Source: Catenaria anguillulae PL171
Taxonomy: Eukaryota > Blastocladiomycota > Blastocladiomycetes > Blastocladiales > Catenariaceae
Reading direction: 5' to 3'
Assembly (NCBI GenBank): GCA_002102555.1
Contig: MCFL01000039.1
Location: 124,001 to 188,000 of the forward strand
DNA length: 64,000 bases
Below, piece by piece: positions 1 through 10,701 of this stretch. Made by a program: the position numbers and the translations under genes. The stretch's first letter is position 1; the number at the start of each line of letters is the position of its first letter. The notes under the pieces were generated by a model. That model ran no database searches. It was not told where the DNA came from and saw nothing but the letters and a program-made list of their open reading frames with translations.

Positions 1-975
1 TCAAAATCCGGCCGACAATCCAACGCAATCATGGCCTGGATAGCATGCTCAAGTCAGCCGCAGCATGGAGCACGGAGCCATGAAAAAAAAAAAAAAAAGA
101 CAGCAGCATACCAAGTAAATTGCAAACCCGCCCGTTAGACCCCACACCCGAAACGTGCCTGCGCCCTCCTTATCCCGAGCGCTGCCCTCCTCGACCGCCT
201 CCTGGCTCGGCCACGCATACATGAACTCGTGGAACCGCCACTTTGTCCCGAGCCATTGCATGTCAAAACTCGAATGCTCTGGCCCGTCTCGTACAAGCAT
301 GATGAGTGGGACCGCAAAAATGGCCTCGACCTCATCCGGATTGGGCTCGAGATATTGCACGATAAAGGTTTCGGCATCGATAGTGCCTTCAAGGTGTGGG
401 TACAGGTGGGCAACGACCGGGTACACGAGAGAGTTGATGCGCGAGACGTTGGGCGGGAGAGTCGTCAGGTAATGCACGTGGGCGGGGTCGAGGCCAATTT
501 CTTCGTTGGCTTCACGGATGGCAGTGGCAATAATTGAATCGTCCGTCGAGTCCCATTTTCCTGGAGAGGGAAAGCATCACAGTTCGTCACAGCGAATCGG
601 GCGGCAAAAAAAAGTTGAGGGCGGCCGCAACATATGTACCACCGGGAAAGGCAACCTCTCCTGCTGAAAGCGGAAAGGCACGGGCGGCGCTGTCAGCAAG
701 TTTCAGCTGTCTCTCTTGCGACGGATCAGAGCTCGCTCGCTCCGACGACGTGCCAACATACAATGTGACCGTAACTTGGACGACCGCTGCGTCATGATGA
801 GCGTCAGCCCGCGCTTCTTGCAATGAAACAGGCCCGCCAGCACACCGGCCTTGTTGGGCCGGTTGAAGTTGTCGAGTGTGGGCGGGAAACGCGTGAGCTG
901 ACGGACAGCTTCTTGGACCTCGGTGAGGGTTGCCGGGTTGTGCGCCGGTGGGCGGCGGTCGCGAGGCATGTACAT
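1..975 (-). CDS. PCD1: Nudix hydrolase, peroxisomal/mitochondrial CoA diphosphatase type (3' end outside window)
   Basis: Hydrolyses CoA and CoA derivatives to phosphopantetheine products and 3',5'-ADP (family knowledge: Pcd1, NUDT7, NUDT8). I assembled four exons from splice sites: 975-762, 663-640 (a 24-nt microexon), 560-112 and 35-1. The join gives MTQRSSKLRSHSGEVAFPGG, which fits the CoA-Nudix signature [LM]TxR[SA]x3Rx3Gx3FPGG exactly. It is followed by a Nudix box ending REANEEIGL, with the metal-binding glutamates present. Downstream, RINSLVYPVVAHL and WGLTGG are typical of the family. The start was chosen at the ATG giving MYMPRDRRPP; a second in-frame ATG lies two codons on. The last intron carries a run of 16 T on the coding strand. 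The reading frame is still open at base 1, so the C-terminus is missing. The family call is secure; the organelle is not determined. Confidence 0.88.
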
Positions 976-1920
976 GATGTGTAAAGGAAGTGGGCAATGG
1001 CGGAGATTGCTCGAGCTTCGGGATTTATCATACATGGCAGCTCGAAGGAGCATCATCAAGCCGCACACGCAGCTGCTGTTGCAACCAGCAAACTTGAACG
1101 TCTCTTTCGAAGAACCCTCTCACTACGAACGCCATACATATTACCGCTTCCGGAACTGACTGCATGCCGTGATTCAACATGCACGAAACAATAAAAGTGC
1201 ACCCGAATACTTGAAGTTTTGCCGAGGTTACTGACATACTTGTGTATCTTGAGCGCAACAACAGATGCCCCATTCTTCCCATGAAAAGAACGTGTTTTAG
1301 ATTTCGACATTCAGGGAAGGTGATGGAAAACAGCAATCGTTGTTGTCCCAACTTTATGGGGAGACAGTCCGGTATTGCTACCTGTCTGGGACGACTTGAC
1401 TTGTCTCGAGGGGAGTCAGTTTGACCCTCTCTGGGTGAGTCTTCTCTCACTCTACTCGGGAAATCTTGGTGTGATAAGTAAAGCACTGACTTGCTGATTC
1501 ATGCATGGTAATGGCATGTCGGCGGTCTGCTTGTACAAATTTCCTATCCCATAAAGATTTGAATTCTGGTGTGCACCTGTTTGCTCCTCAGCATCTGCAG
1601 GTAGTGTTCCCATTGGCTCATTGCCGCCTCCACGGCTCCTCAGCAAGGCTCATCGCCACGACCCGTGTACTCATCAGTCTCATTCACATTGAATCCATCC
1701 ATGCATCCATGAATGGCGAGGTCTCCACTCCTCCTCACACAATGGGAGGTATCGTATTTGGTACCAAGCGTCTCGATCGTCTTATTGTAAGGGACGAGGC
1801 GGTTGGTTGGCAAGGCCGAATGCATTGACTGAAAGATACTAGAAAAGGTTGAATGTATGTTGTCTTGCAAAGAGAAGAATCACAAAAGGTGATTGACCAA
1901 GGTGATCGAACTTTGATTTC
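976..1920. other. Intergenic, no gene recognised
   Basis: Short open frames occur on both strands, the longest about 150 codons on the minus strand at 1028-1486, but none shows family motifs, good codon bias or splice signals. It holds the promoter of the Nudix gene at its left end and the 3' flank of the coiled-coil gene at its right end. Confidence 0.5.
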
Positions 1921-3226
1921 TTATGACCAAGGCGACGTATCCGCAGAGTCATGAGTTTCTCGAGGCGGTATGTACAGACCCACCTCAAACTCATTCAACG
2001 ACTCGCAACGGTCCATACCAAACTCGCCCCAATCCTTCCGGATCTTGACCTTTTGGCTTGCTAGCGTCAACTCGAAGTTGTTCGATAGGGAATCCAAATC
2101 TCATTCGGATCTTCCACACCACGAAGCAGGTCCCTCAACCCACGCGAAAGATGCGATTTCATATAATGCACATGATCGCTTTCTTCTGAGCGGTGGGATG
2201 ATGACATCAGCAGGTTGGGCACCCTCCGCGGTCGGCGCAGGGGGTGGGAAGGCAGCAACAATGGTGTTTGTGAGATCGCAGAGTTTCGCATGGTCCTTGG
2301 TGTCTTTACACCAATCGAGATAGTTCTCACTCGACACTGACAGCAAGATCTCCTGCCAATGTCGCCAAAATCTTGCCAGCGTTCAGGCCGGATTTTTCCG
2401 CCAGGGAAACAGCAAAGCCACGAGCGATCCTGGAAGGCGCAGGTCAAATGAAGCCAGGGTCAGACGAGAAATCGGCAACCGAGCAGATTGAAAGAAAAAA
2501 CAGCCCATACTTCAAGAAGGATTCCTCTGTCAGATCGGACATGTCCATGCCCAGCTGGACCTGGAATTGGGGGTGGGCGCCAGCGAGGGCGATGTTGCGG
2601 AAGCCGATGACGGCGACTTGGGGGCAGCAGGCTGGGGCGTCCGCGACCTGTCGTTGGCACCTGAAGTCCTTGCACAGGCGGCAGAACCTGGGGCTGGCCT
2701 TGAGCACGCGGTGCAGTTCAGCGATCTGCTGCTCCTGCACCTTGACGGACGCCGTGGCAGTGGCAAACGCGCTCTTCTGGTGCGCCGCTGCCTCTTCGAC
2801 CTTGAAGACTTGGGTGCGGGCGACGGCTGCGTCGGCTTCAGCCCTGGTGTACTGGTCGTACACCGTAGCGAGCTTGGCTTCCGCCTCGGCAATGTCGGCG
2901 CGGGCAGAAACGAGTTGGCCTTGGGTCGTGTCGAGGTCGGAGCGGGTGGCGGTAAGCTCGGCATTCACGGTAGCCAGATCTTGCAGGACACCAGCGAGTT
3001 GTACTTGGGCAGTGGCAGCGACCTGGTCCTTGGCGGCGATGGCCGCGTCGCGGGCCAACAAGGCAGCGTCCCGTTCGGCTTCCAAGGCGGCCAGTCGGCC
3101 GGCGCGCAACTCGAGTTCGGCAACGACTTTGGCGCGGTCGGCAGCGGCCAAGTCGCGCTCGGCAGCCACCATGTCGCGGTCGCCAATTGCCGCGTCACGC
3201 TCGGCATGGGAGGTCGCGTTGGGCAT
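1921..3226 (-). CDS. Unrecognised Ala-rich coiled-coil protein, multi-exon
   Basis: No family recognised. From the ATG at 3226 (MPNATSHAERDAAIGDRD) about 190 residues form an Ala/Glu/Asp/Lys heptad-like coiled coil (ERDAAL, AKDQVAA, ARADIAEAEAKL). A Cys-containing segment follows (SPRFCRLCKDF, DAPACCPQ), then a compact region (GMDMSDLTEESFLK). I infer an intron ending at 2430 (CTTCCAG) leading to IARGFAVSLAEKSGLNAG, and a second intron of about 140 nt leading to SDHVHYMKSHLSRGLRDLL. The last coding stretch ends ...EVGLYIPPRETHDSADTSPWS at a TAA at 1921-1923. One frame change near 2110 remains unexplained. An upstream coding-like piece on the same strand at 3650-3815 (ALSDEELESAIVRLIKVNSR) may be a 5' exon. 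The open frames on the opposite strand are read as shadows of the repetitive coiled-coil codons. Confidence 0.5.
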
Positions 3227-4503
3227 CGCAGCCCAGTCGTGGCGGACTGGCCGAGATCCGAACCAGCATGGCGCACGAAACTTGCAACGCAAACATGCGC
3301 GGGACAAGTGGTTGGCGCCTGGCCGGTGGCTCCAGCGCGACCGCGGCTGCACTGCGCCTCGGATGACCTTGGTGTGCACACGTGCTTGGTATCTTGCGCC
3401 TGCGACGACCGGCACCCACAAACGCGACCAGAGCGACGCAAACAACCACAAGGACCGTCGCCCTGGTGTTGGCGCAAGCGCAGCTCATGTGCGGCCACAA
3501 TCACGGGCGCGTCTTGCGCGAGGCAAACCGGATGAATGAGAGCATGACGCGGCACGGTCGCGACGCGCGGGGAAAACATCGGTGGGTTGGCGAGCAGGCG
3601 GCACGACGGAAACACGAACACGTGTGGGCGAGCGAGGCGAGAGGACTGGTCAGGCGGATCGGGGACAGAGTCGATGACGCAACCGGCTTGCCCTCTGTGC
3701 GCGAGTTGACCTTGATCAGGCGCACAATGGCCGACTCAAGCTCCTCGTCCGACAACGCCGTCAGATTCGCGGTGCGAATCCACGCCGAGACACCAACGGT
3801 GAGGCTACTGAGTAGTGAGTGGAGACGGGTACACGCACCGATATGACGGGGTCAGCATCGGGCAGCAATGAACTCGATCAGCAGCGTGCGACAGGCATGG
3901 GACCCCGGGGAGGTGCGCCGCCGGACGAAAAGAGACTGAGAGACAGAGCGCTTGAAGGATGTTGCGCAAGGTCTGTGGGGAATGACGCTGATGACAAGTA
4001 GAGTTTCCAGAAAGATTAATGAGTCTTATTAACGTGCACATGGACGCTCATGTCTGGTCACGTAGATGGATGCAAGGACGAAAGAAGAAAGAGACGCGGC
4101 TCGCCGATCCTCCTGCGCTGATCCGATTTTTTGGGGGGAGAGTGCTTTGGAGCGTTTGCCCTATCACATAATATCACACATGAATACAGAAAAGCAGCAT
4201 GTTATACTTACATGGAAATCCTCTTTGTCAGAACGGTGATTCCTTGTTCAAACACTCTGCAACGGCGTCTAAGTCGGCTCTACCTCTTTCAGTACTACGC
4301 ATTCACTACACAGTACTCCTGCCTGCCCTTCGGCCGATCCAAGTCGGCCACTGCGCGACACAAGGCTTGTCCCCCAACTGCGCGGCCGGCAAACTCTACA
4401 CCTCACGACGCGTCCAGTCCAACGGTGGCTGCAGCAACAGCAAGCATCAAGGCACCATTCCTTCGAGTCCATTCAAGTCTATCTATTTGTGTGCCACGTT
4501 GCC
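3227..4503. other. Possible 5' exons of the coiled-coil gene, then the NPC1 promoter region
   Basis: A minus-strand coding-like segment at about 3650-3815 (SDEELESAIVRLIKVNSR) could be a 5' exon of the neighbouring coiled-coil gene, but I could not define its splice sites. The rest (3840-4503) contains no convincing gene. The NPC1-like gene lacks an obvious signal peptide in its first exon, so a short upstream exon may also be hidden here. Confidence 0.4.
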
Positions 4504-7500
4504 ATGCCTCAACATCCTGTCATGTCCGCCACCCAAAGCGGTGGCGGCCTCAGCCTTTTTGCCGCCCCAGCTGCCAACAAACGTGGCGGCCGCTGTGTCA
4601 TGTACGGCCAGTGCGGCCGTAAATCCTTCTTTTCCCCGCCACTCAATTGCCCCGTTGATCTCATGCCGGCCGTAGAGGTCCGCTTGATCCATGTTTTTTC
4701 ACTGCTTCTTCGTCCGTTGCAAGTTTGCTTACCTTGAGGACCCATGGCCTTCTTCTGATTCACAGCCGTCCCCCGACTTTCGTGCGAGGCTCACGGCCAA
4801 ATGTGGCGCCCGGTACGCATCGGGCGCCGTGTGCTGCGACCCAGCGCAGCTCGCGACGCTCGAATCCTCAATTACCATTGCCGAGCGGTTTGTGTCAGCT
4901 TGTCCCGCCTGCTGGCAAAACATGCAGGCCTTTTGGTGTGATTTCATTTGCCACCCAGACCAAGCGTCCTTCTTGAATGTCACTGCTGTCGAAACGGTAT
5001 CTGGAAAGGATGTCGTCATGGGTGTGGACTATGTGGTAGGCGAGTCGTTTTCGCGAGGATTCTATGATTCGGTTCGTCAGCTCTCCTTCCTTGCGCTTTA
5101 TTCCCACGAGAGCCTCCCGTTTAGTAACAATTTGTTGCCGCATTTCCATTATCAGTGTAAAGACATCAAGTTTGGCCCCGACAACCGCTTTGCCATGGAC
5201 TTTATCGGCGGTGGCGCCAAATCTCCCCAACAATTTCTCGACTTTATGGGCGCGCCCAAACCCGAAGTCGGCGGATCACCATTCCCCATCCGCTTCCCAA
5301 CGGGCGCCGCGGTTCCCTCCACATTCACACCACACTCGCCTCCAGCTATCCCATGCAACTCGACCATTCCTGGCACGGCCTGCTCGTGCGTCGATTGCGA
5401 GCAAGTTTGCCCCGTACTCCCGCCTCTCCACAATCCGACCGACGACGCGGCAGATGGCGCACACCGTCCGCATTTGCCCGACGTGCCGCCGATCCCGGGC
5501 TGCACGCTTGGCACGTGGAGCTGTCGGGCGATTGCCGGGGCCGTCCTGGTGCTTGTGATTGTGCTCGGGTGGGTGGTTGTGGGGCTGACAAGATGGGGCC
5601 GGCGCGTGGTCAGGCGCGCGGCAAGGAAGAGGGCCTTGTTGCAGGCGGCTTCGATTGCGGCCAATCGTCAGCAGGATGAGGAGGAGAGGCAGGGGCTCTT
5701 GTCGCCGTCGTCAACCAGGGCGGTCGCGGGGGATGTGTCCGAGGTAAGGCACTTGTTTTCGGATACGGAAGAGGATGATGATGAGGGTGAGGAGGCTGAT
5801 GAGGACAATCGGCACTCTGTGTGCCAAGATCCCGGACACGATGCGGCCGCAGAGTACTCGCTGACTGTTGAGGGCGGCCGCGTTCACATTCACGTCTTGC
5901 GCACCAATCCACCGACCGGCGCCGAAGCGCTCTTCTTGCGTCTCGGCGAGTTTGCAACCAATCGACCCTCAACAACAATCTTTCTTTCACTCTTGGTCGT
6001 GCTCGGTTGTCTTTCTGGCTGGTACTTTCGCGGCCTTGGCATTGTCACGGACCCGATTGGCCTCTGGGTCCCGCCCAACTCGCCCGCACTCGCCGCCAAG
6101 GCCATGTTTGATTCTCATTTCGGTCCATTTTACCGCACCCAGCAACTCATCATCACTTCGGCCAACACCTCGTCGCCCAACGTTGTCACCGAGTCGGCGC
6201 TACGCCAGGTGTTTGCTCTGCAGACCCAGCTCACGCTCGAGGGCACATTTGATGGCACTTCGCTTGCAGACGTGTGCTTGCACCCCCTTCCCAACGTGCC
6301 CGTGCCTGGTGGGTGCGTGGTCCAGTCTGTGGCTGGATATTGGCAAAACTCGCTCGCCGTGTTCAACAAGTCAGATTGGCGGACGCATTTGGCCACATGT
6401 GTGGCCAACCCAGCACAGACGCAGTGCTTGCCCGCATTTGGGCAACCCATCAAGCCCGAAATGGTCATGGATTTGGATACCCCACCGACCGCTAAGCGCG
6501 CCGCTAAAGCGTCAACGTCGCCTCCTACTGCATCCGCCTTCGTCGTGACATTTGTCAATCGCAACGCCGACTCATCCACGCCCGCTGGCCGCGCATTGCT
6601 CGCGAATGCGCTCAAGTGGGAGGCATGGGCGCGCGGTGTCCTCGAGCGCGAATCCCAATCGTGGTCCAAGCCTTCTTCGTCGGCAACCCCACTGTCGCTC
6701 GCATACTCGACGGAATCCTCGATAGAAACCGAAGTTGCGCGCGCTACATCGGCCGATGGATGGATCGTGGCCGTCAGCTACGTTGCCATGGTGGCCTACA
6801 TCATCTCGACATTGCGCAGTCCCACGGTCGGATTCACGGCGGTGGTGCTCGTCCTACTGAGTGTGGGCATGGCCATGGGCATCATGGCGTGGGCCCAGGT
6901 GCCTGCGTCCTTTATCTTGCTCGAGGTGCTTCCGTTCCTGGCCCTCGCCATCGGCGTCGACAATGTTTTTTTGCTCGTCGAAGCGCTGCATGCCGTGACG
7001 CTATTCCCAAACACAAAGGCCAGGGTCGCCACTGCTCTCTCACGGCAAGGTCCCGGGTTTCTCCTTTCGTTCACCTGCGAAGTCCTCGTGTTTCTCGCGG
7101 CCGCACTCATCGACATTCCTGCCGTGTCGGCATTTGCCTTGTATGCGGCCACCACGGTGGCTTGCTTGTTCTTTTTGCAATGCACCATGTTTGTCGCGGT
7201 GCTGTCGCTGATTCACGTGCCGCCCGTGGTTCACAGCGCGACCTGGTGGTCGCGGTTCGTCAAGTGGTTGATTCGCAACCGGTGGGGACTCTTGGCAACG
7301 GTCGCGGGTGTCACAACGGGCACGGCCTTGTTGTTGGGCAATGTGCAGCTGGGCCTGGATCAAAGGGATGCGTTGCCCAAGGAGTCGCATTTGGCCGGGT
7401 ATTTCGATGCGCTGGACCGGCATTTTGCCGTTGGGCCGCCAGTGTACTACATGGTGCCGGACGTGGATATGGACACGATGGACGATTTTGTCAACATGTG

Positions 7501-9231
7501 CGGCCGGTTTGCGGATTGTCGCAATGTGTCTGTTCCAAACGTGCTCGAGCAGGAACGCAAGCGATCGTGGGACAGCTATCTGGCGAGCCCATCGACGGCC
7601 TGGCTCGATGACTTTGTGTACTGGTTGCAGCCCAACCCGGACGACGACGCCGATGACGATTTCGGGCCGCCGTCGTGCTGCGCGCGCCGCCGAGCCAACA
7701 TGACCGAGTTTTGCGACCCCAATTCGGATTCCGCTGGCGACTGCGTGTCGTGCATTTCGCCCGCGAGAAAGTGGTCGCCCACCAGCATCCGGTCAACGCT
7801 CAATGCGGTCCATGGTCAAGTGCCCGATCTCCTTCGGCATTGGCTTGCGTCAACACCCTCGGCCGATTGCCCGCAGGCCGGCGCCGCGTATGCGGATACC
7901 GTGGGCCGCGATCTTCGGCATTTGCGTTCCGGTCGAGCTCGGTCGTGCTCAGCAATCAGACGGCACTGATTCGGGCAAGGCCGCGCACGAGCTGGTTGCA
8001 AAGGAACTCACGGTGCTCACGGGCAGGCAAGTCACGGCCTATTCTGTGTTCCACCCGTTTTTCGCACAATACGATGGGCTCGAGGTGGCGACATGGAAGC
8101 TATTGATTCTGGCACACTTGCTCGTTGGATGTGTAGCTGTCGTGCTGCTCGCTTCGATCCGGCATGCGCTCTTGCTCGTGATTAGTATGGTCATCATGCT
8201 CGTTTGGATTGCGGGCGTATCGCTGGGCATCGCGGGTGTTCCACTGAATGGAGTGTCGGTCGTCAATTTGGTCATGGCCACCGGGCTTGGCGTCGAGTTC
8301 TGCGTCCACGTGCTCAGGGCGTATGTGACACCGCTGCGAGTCATGGGGCGCAAAGGCTAGCGGGTCCGCCGGCGAGGACAAGGGCCCAGAGGGTCAAGCA
8401 GGCGCTGGTGGGTGCAGGGGCGGCCGTGTTGGCTGGGATTGGTTGGACAAAGCTGGTTGGTGTTGCCGTGCTCGCGTTTGCAAGGTCGAGCATTTTCCGG
8501 ACGTATTACTTTGGCCTGTACTTGTGCATCCTGGTCGCCGGGCTCATGGTCGGCTTGATTGTGCTGCCGTTGCTGCTCCTCTTTTTCGGTGCCGAGGCAA
8601 AAGATGAGGACAGTGGGAGCGATGACGATGGATATCTCCCGTATCCTGATGCGCTCGCATTGCCGTCATCGTCAAGAGCTGTGGCGGGCTCGTCGCAGCA
8701 ACATCCCGAGCAGCGGTCGTTCCAAATGGCCCAGCCATTGTCCCTGCCGCTTCGTCACCCGATCCATCTCGCCTTGGACGACTGCCCACACGGCCATTGC
8801 ACGGCAACGTGAATGGCTTGCTCCCGATTACCGGCTCGAGCCCCGCCACTGCAAGTACCGTCACGCCCACGTCACCTACACCGACCAATCCTCGTCCACC
8901 TGCTCATGTCGTCAATCTATCGTCATCCACCTCGCCGTCCGGTGTTGCCTCGGATTCACTCGCATCGCCCGCCCATCATCACTTTGCGACGCCAGTCCCA
9001 CTCCCCTCACACTTGTCCATGTCTGCATCCGAGCAGAGCAGTAGCACGGGTGGCAGCACAACTATACAAGCTTCCGCGGTTGCGCCATCAACCAGTCGAC
9101 CAAGGGCAATTCCGCAGTACATTGTGGCCGAGCAGCAGCAACAACAACAGATCGGTGGGCGAGGCAAGGCGACATTCGAAGTTGGTAGTATGGGTCAAGG
9201 TGGAGCGGGGAGTAGTTTGGAGTCTGACTAA
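4504..9231 (+). CDS. NCR1: NPC1-type lysosomal/vacuolar sterol transporter
   Basis: Patched/RND-family protein that moves sterol out of the lysosome or vacuole lumen (family knowledge: NPC1, yeast Ncr1). Exon 1 (4504-4677) begins the Cys-rich NPC1_N domain (GGRCVMYGQCGRK). Exon 2 from 4766 continues it (CCDPAQLATLESS, ACPACWQNMQAFWCDFICHP). Next come a membrane span near 5520, an acidic cytosolic loop, a lumenal loop, and a sterol-sensing domain (GWIVAVSYVAMVAYIISTL ... LPFLALAIGVDNVFLLVEAL) near 6760-6990. The second lumenal Cys-rich loop (CCARRRANMTEFCDP) and the last membrane bundle (SVVNLVMATGLGVEFCVHVL; FARSSIFRTYYFGLYLCIL) follow. The frame changes at GGG 7903-7905, AA 7977-7978 and GGG 8686-8688; one added base at each restores family-like sequence, so assembly errors are likely. 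A 35-nt intron is inferred at 8321-8355. The Ser/Pro/Gln-rich tail to 9231 is less certain. No signal peptide is visible at the chosen start. Confidence 0.92.
8321..8355 (+). other. Very short (35-nt) intron inside the NPC1 gene
   Basis: Without splicing, the frame runs into a TAG within the last membrane bundle. A GTATGT donor at 8321 and a CAAAG acceptor at 8351-8355 join EFCVHVLRA to LAGPPARTRAQRVKQALV in frame. The spliced spacing between the helix and the following amphipathic segment matches human NPC1 within a residue or so, whereas the unspliced version is about 12 residues longer. RNA evidence is not available here. Confidence 0.6.
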
Positions 9232-9634
9232 TCACTTTTTTTCTTTCTTTCGCCATGTTTTGCGCTAATGTCATTACCATGCCATCATGTCTCTCAATGC
9301 ACAAGTCAAATTCTCATGAACCTGGGCAAGAAAAGCTTGGCAATTCCACATTTCGGCATTCATCAAGCAAGAAAGCAAACAAATCAAGCAAAGAACAAGT
9401 GGGGTTCATCAAAGACATGTACAAAGTGTGAACGATAACACCACGGTCACCGACGGAGACGGTAGCTACCAGATCAGGTAAGGAAACAACAACAATTTTG
9501 GATAGGTACAACCACAAGCGAGTGGTGAATGACTCGTCTATGTCCACTGAAGGGTCGACCGTCGACGAGGAATAGAAGGAGAATGGGTTGACTTGGTATT
9601 GAGGATTGGATTGGAAAAGGAGCACGGGATCAGC

Positions 9635-9922
9635 TTAGTGCTTCTTGGCATCCTCCCACCGCCTCAACCGCTCGTCCCAAGTGATGTGGCCTTGGTTTTG
9701 CCGGATGCGCAAGTCTTGATCTTGAAGGATCTTGTGCGTGGACGAGTAAATGCCGACTGTGAACAGGCATGGAGACAAAGATCAGCCATTCGGTTGTTTA
9801 GGTTGGCAGTCGGGTGAAGATAATGGATTCGTACACGAGGTGACAATGGTAACGGCACCGACGAGAGGCAGAATCTCGGGGTATTGGCGGAAGGTCCGGG
9901 AGAAGTAGGAAAGGAAGGTCAT
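9635..9922 (-). CDS. Small mitochondrial inner-membrane protein, B12D/MLRQ (NDUFA4)-like
   Basis: Two exons (9922-9835 and 9756-9635) separated by a 78-nt intron with a GTACGA donor and a TTCACAG acceptor encode about 69 residues. The protein starts MTFLSYFSRTFRQYPEILPL, has one membrane span (PLVGAVTIVTSFGIYSS), then a charged tail (LQDQDLRIRQNQGHITW ... WEDAKKH). A short basic N-terminus, a 'YPEILPL' entry into a single span and a small C-terminal domain are the layout of B12D/MLRQ-type subunits associated with respiratory complexes. The family assignment is moderate; the coding call rests on clean splicing and a sensible protein. It is convergent with the NPC1 gene. Confidence 0.65.
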
Positions 9923-10701
9923 TGTGATGAGAGGACTGAGGGTTGTTGCTGATGGAAGCGGGCGTAGCGTTGCTGATGTGGGACTGGATTGAGGCGAGCA
10001 GTCGAGGGGCTGACTACGCTATTTGTACCTCCGGCCGACTGCGTCGCCTCTGCTGTCGTCCATGGCCGCTGGTCTTGACTGTGCGTGCGACGTATGGGCA
10101 TGCAACTCAATCTGCCCTAGCCAGGCAGGACCTTGAATGCCTATTACGGTAAGGCCCGCCGATCGTTATTGTCACACAAAATGACCTGTTATGACCCCAT
10201 GATGCTCACATTGGCGCTGGTGTCCAAAACTTTCCGCCACCTTTTCCCATTTACGGGTCCCTGCCAACATCCCACGTTCAAGTGACAGGCGAAGTCCACG
10301 ACGCGTGTTGAAGCACGCGTTTTCTGGGACCGCCGCGAACAGACCAGGCAGGGATGAGTCACGCCCGGTCACGTTTCCATCCCTGCCAATGCCACCACAC
10401 CTCAGCTCTTTCTTGGATGCCTCTGTGAAGTTTCACAGTGCACGATCCTCGATTCCTCGATTGCCTTCATGTCCATGCCATGTCCAAGTCTTCGGTGAGG
10501 TCCATTGTCTCAAGCGAATTAGCACAACGCACTGGGCTTCCATGGCCAAAGCAAATCCCATCCGCTTTCGTTCGCTCCAAAACGTTTTGAACAGCAATCA
10601 ATTCATTAACAACACAGCAAAAATGTACAATTCAAACAGGAAATTCAACATGGTTTTCATAAAACTTCACAAGACTCACAAGAAACGGTTCAGCACTTAA
10701 C
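9923..10701. other. Intergenic, no gene recognised
   Basis: Contains the promoter side of the small mitochondrial gene and the 3' flank of the secreted Cys-rich gene. A plus-strand open frame at 10305-10700 shows no motif, and its composition resembles untranslated sequence. Confidence 0.45.

Noticed and set aside
2567-3535. A 322-codon plus-strand open frame
   Set aside because: It is opposite the Ala/Glu-rich coiled-coil exon; GC-rich repetitive codons leave antisense frames open. The minus-strand protein has heptads and a sensible start.
4504-9231. NPC1 as a pseudogene because of several frame changes
   Set aside because: Each change is restored by one base in a short run and the protein around it is well conserved; many other essential genes in the window show the same kind of break.
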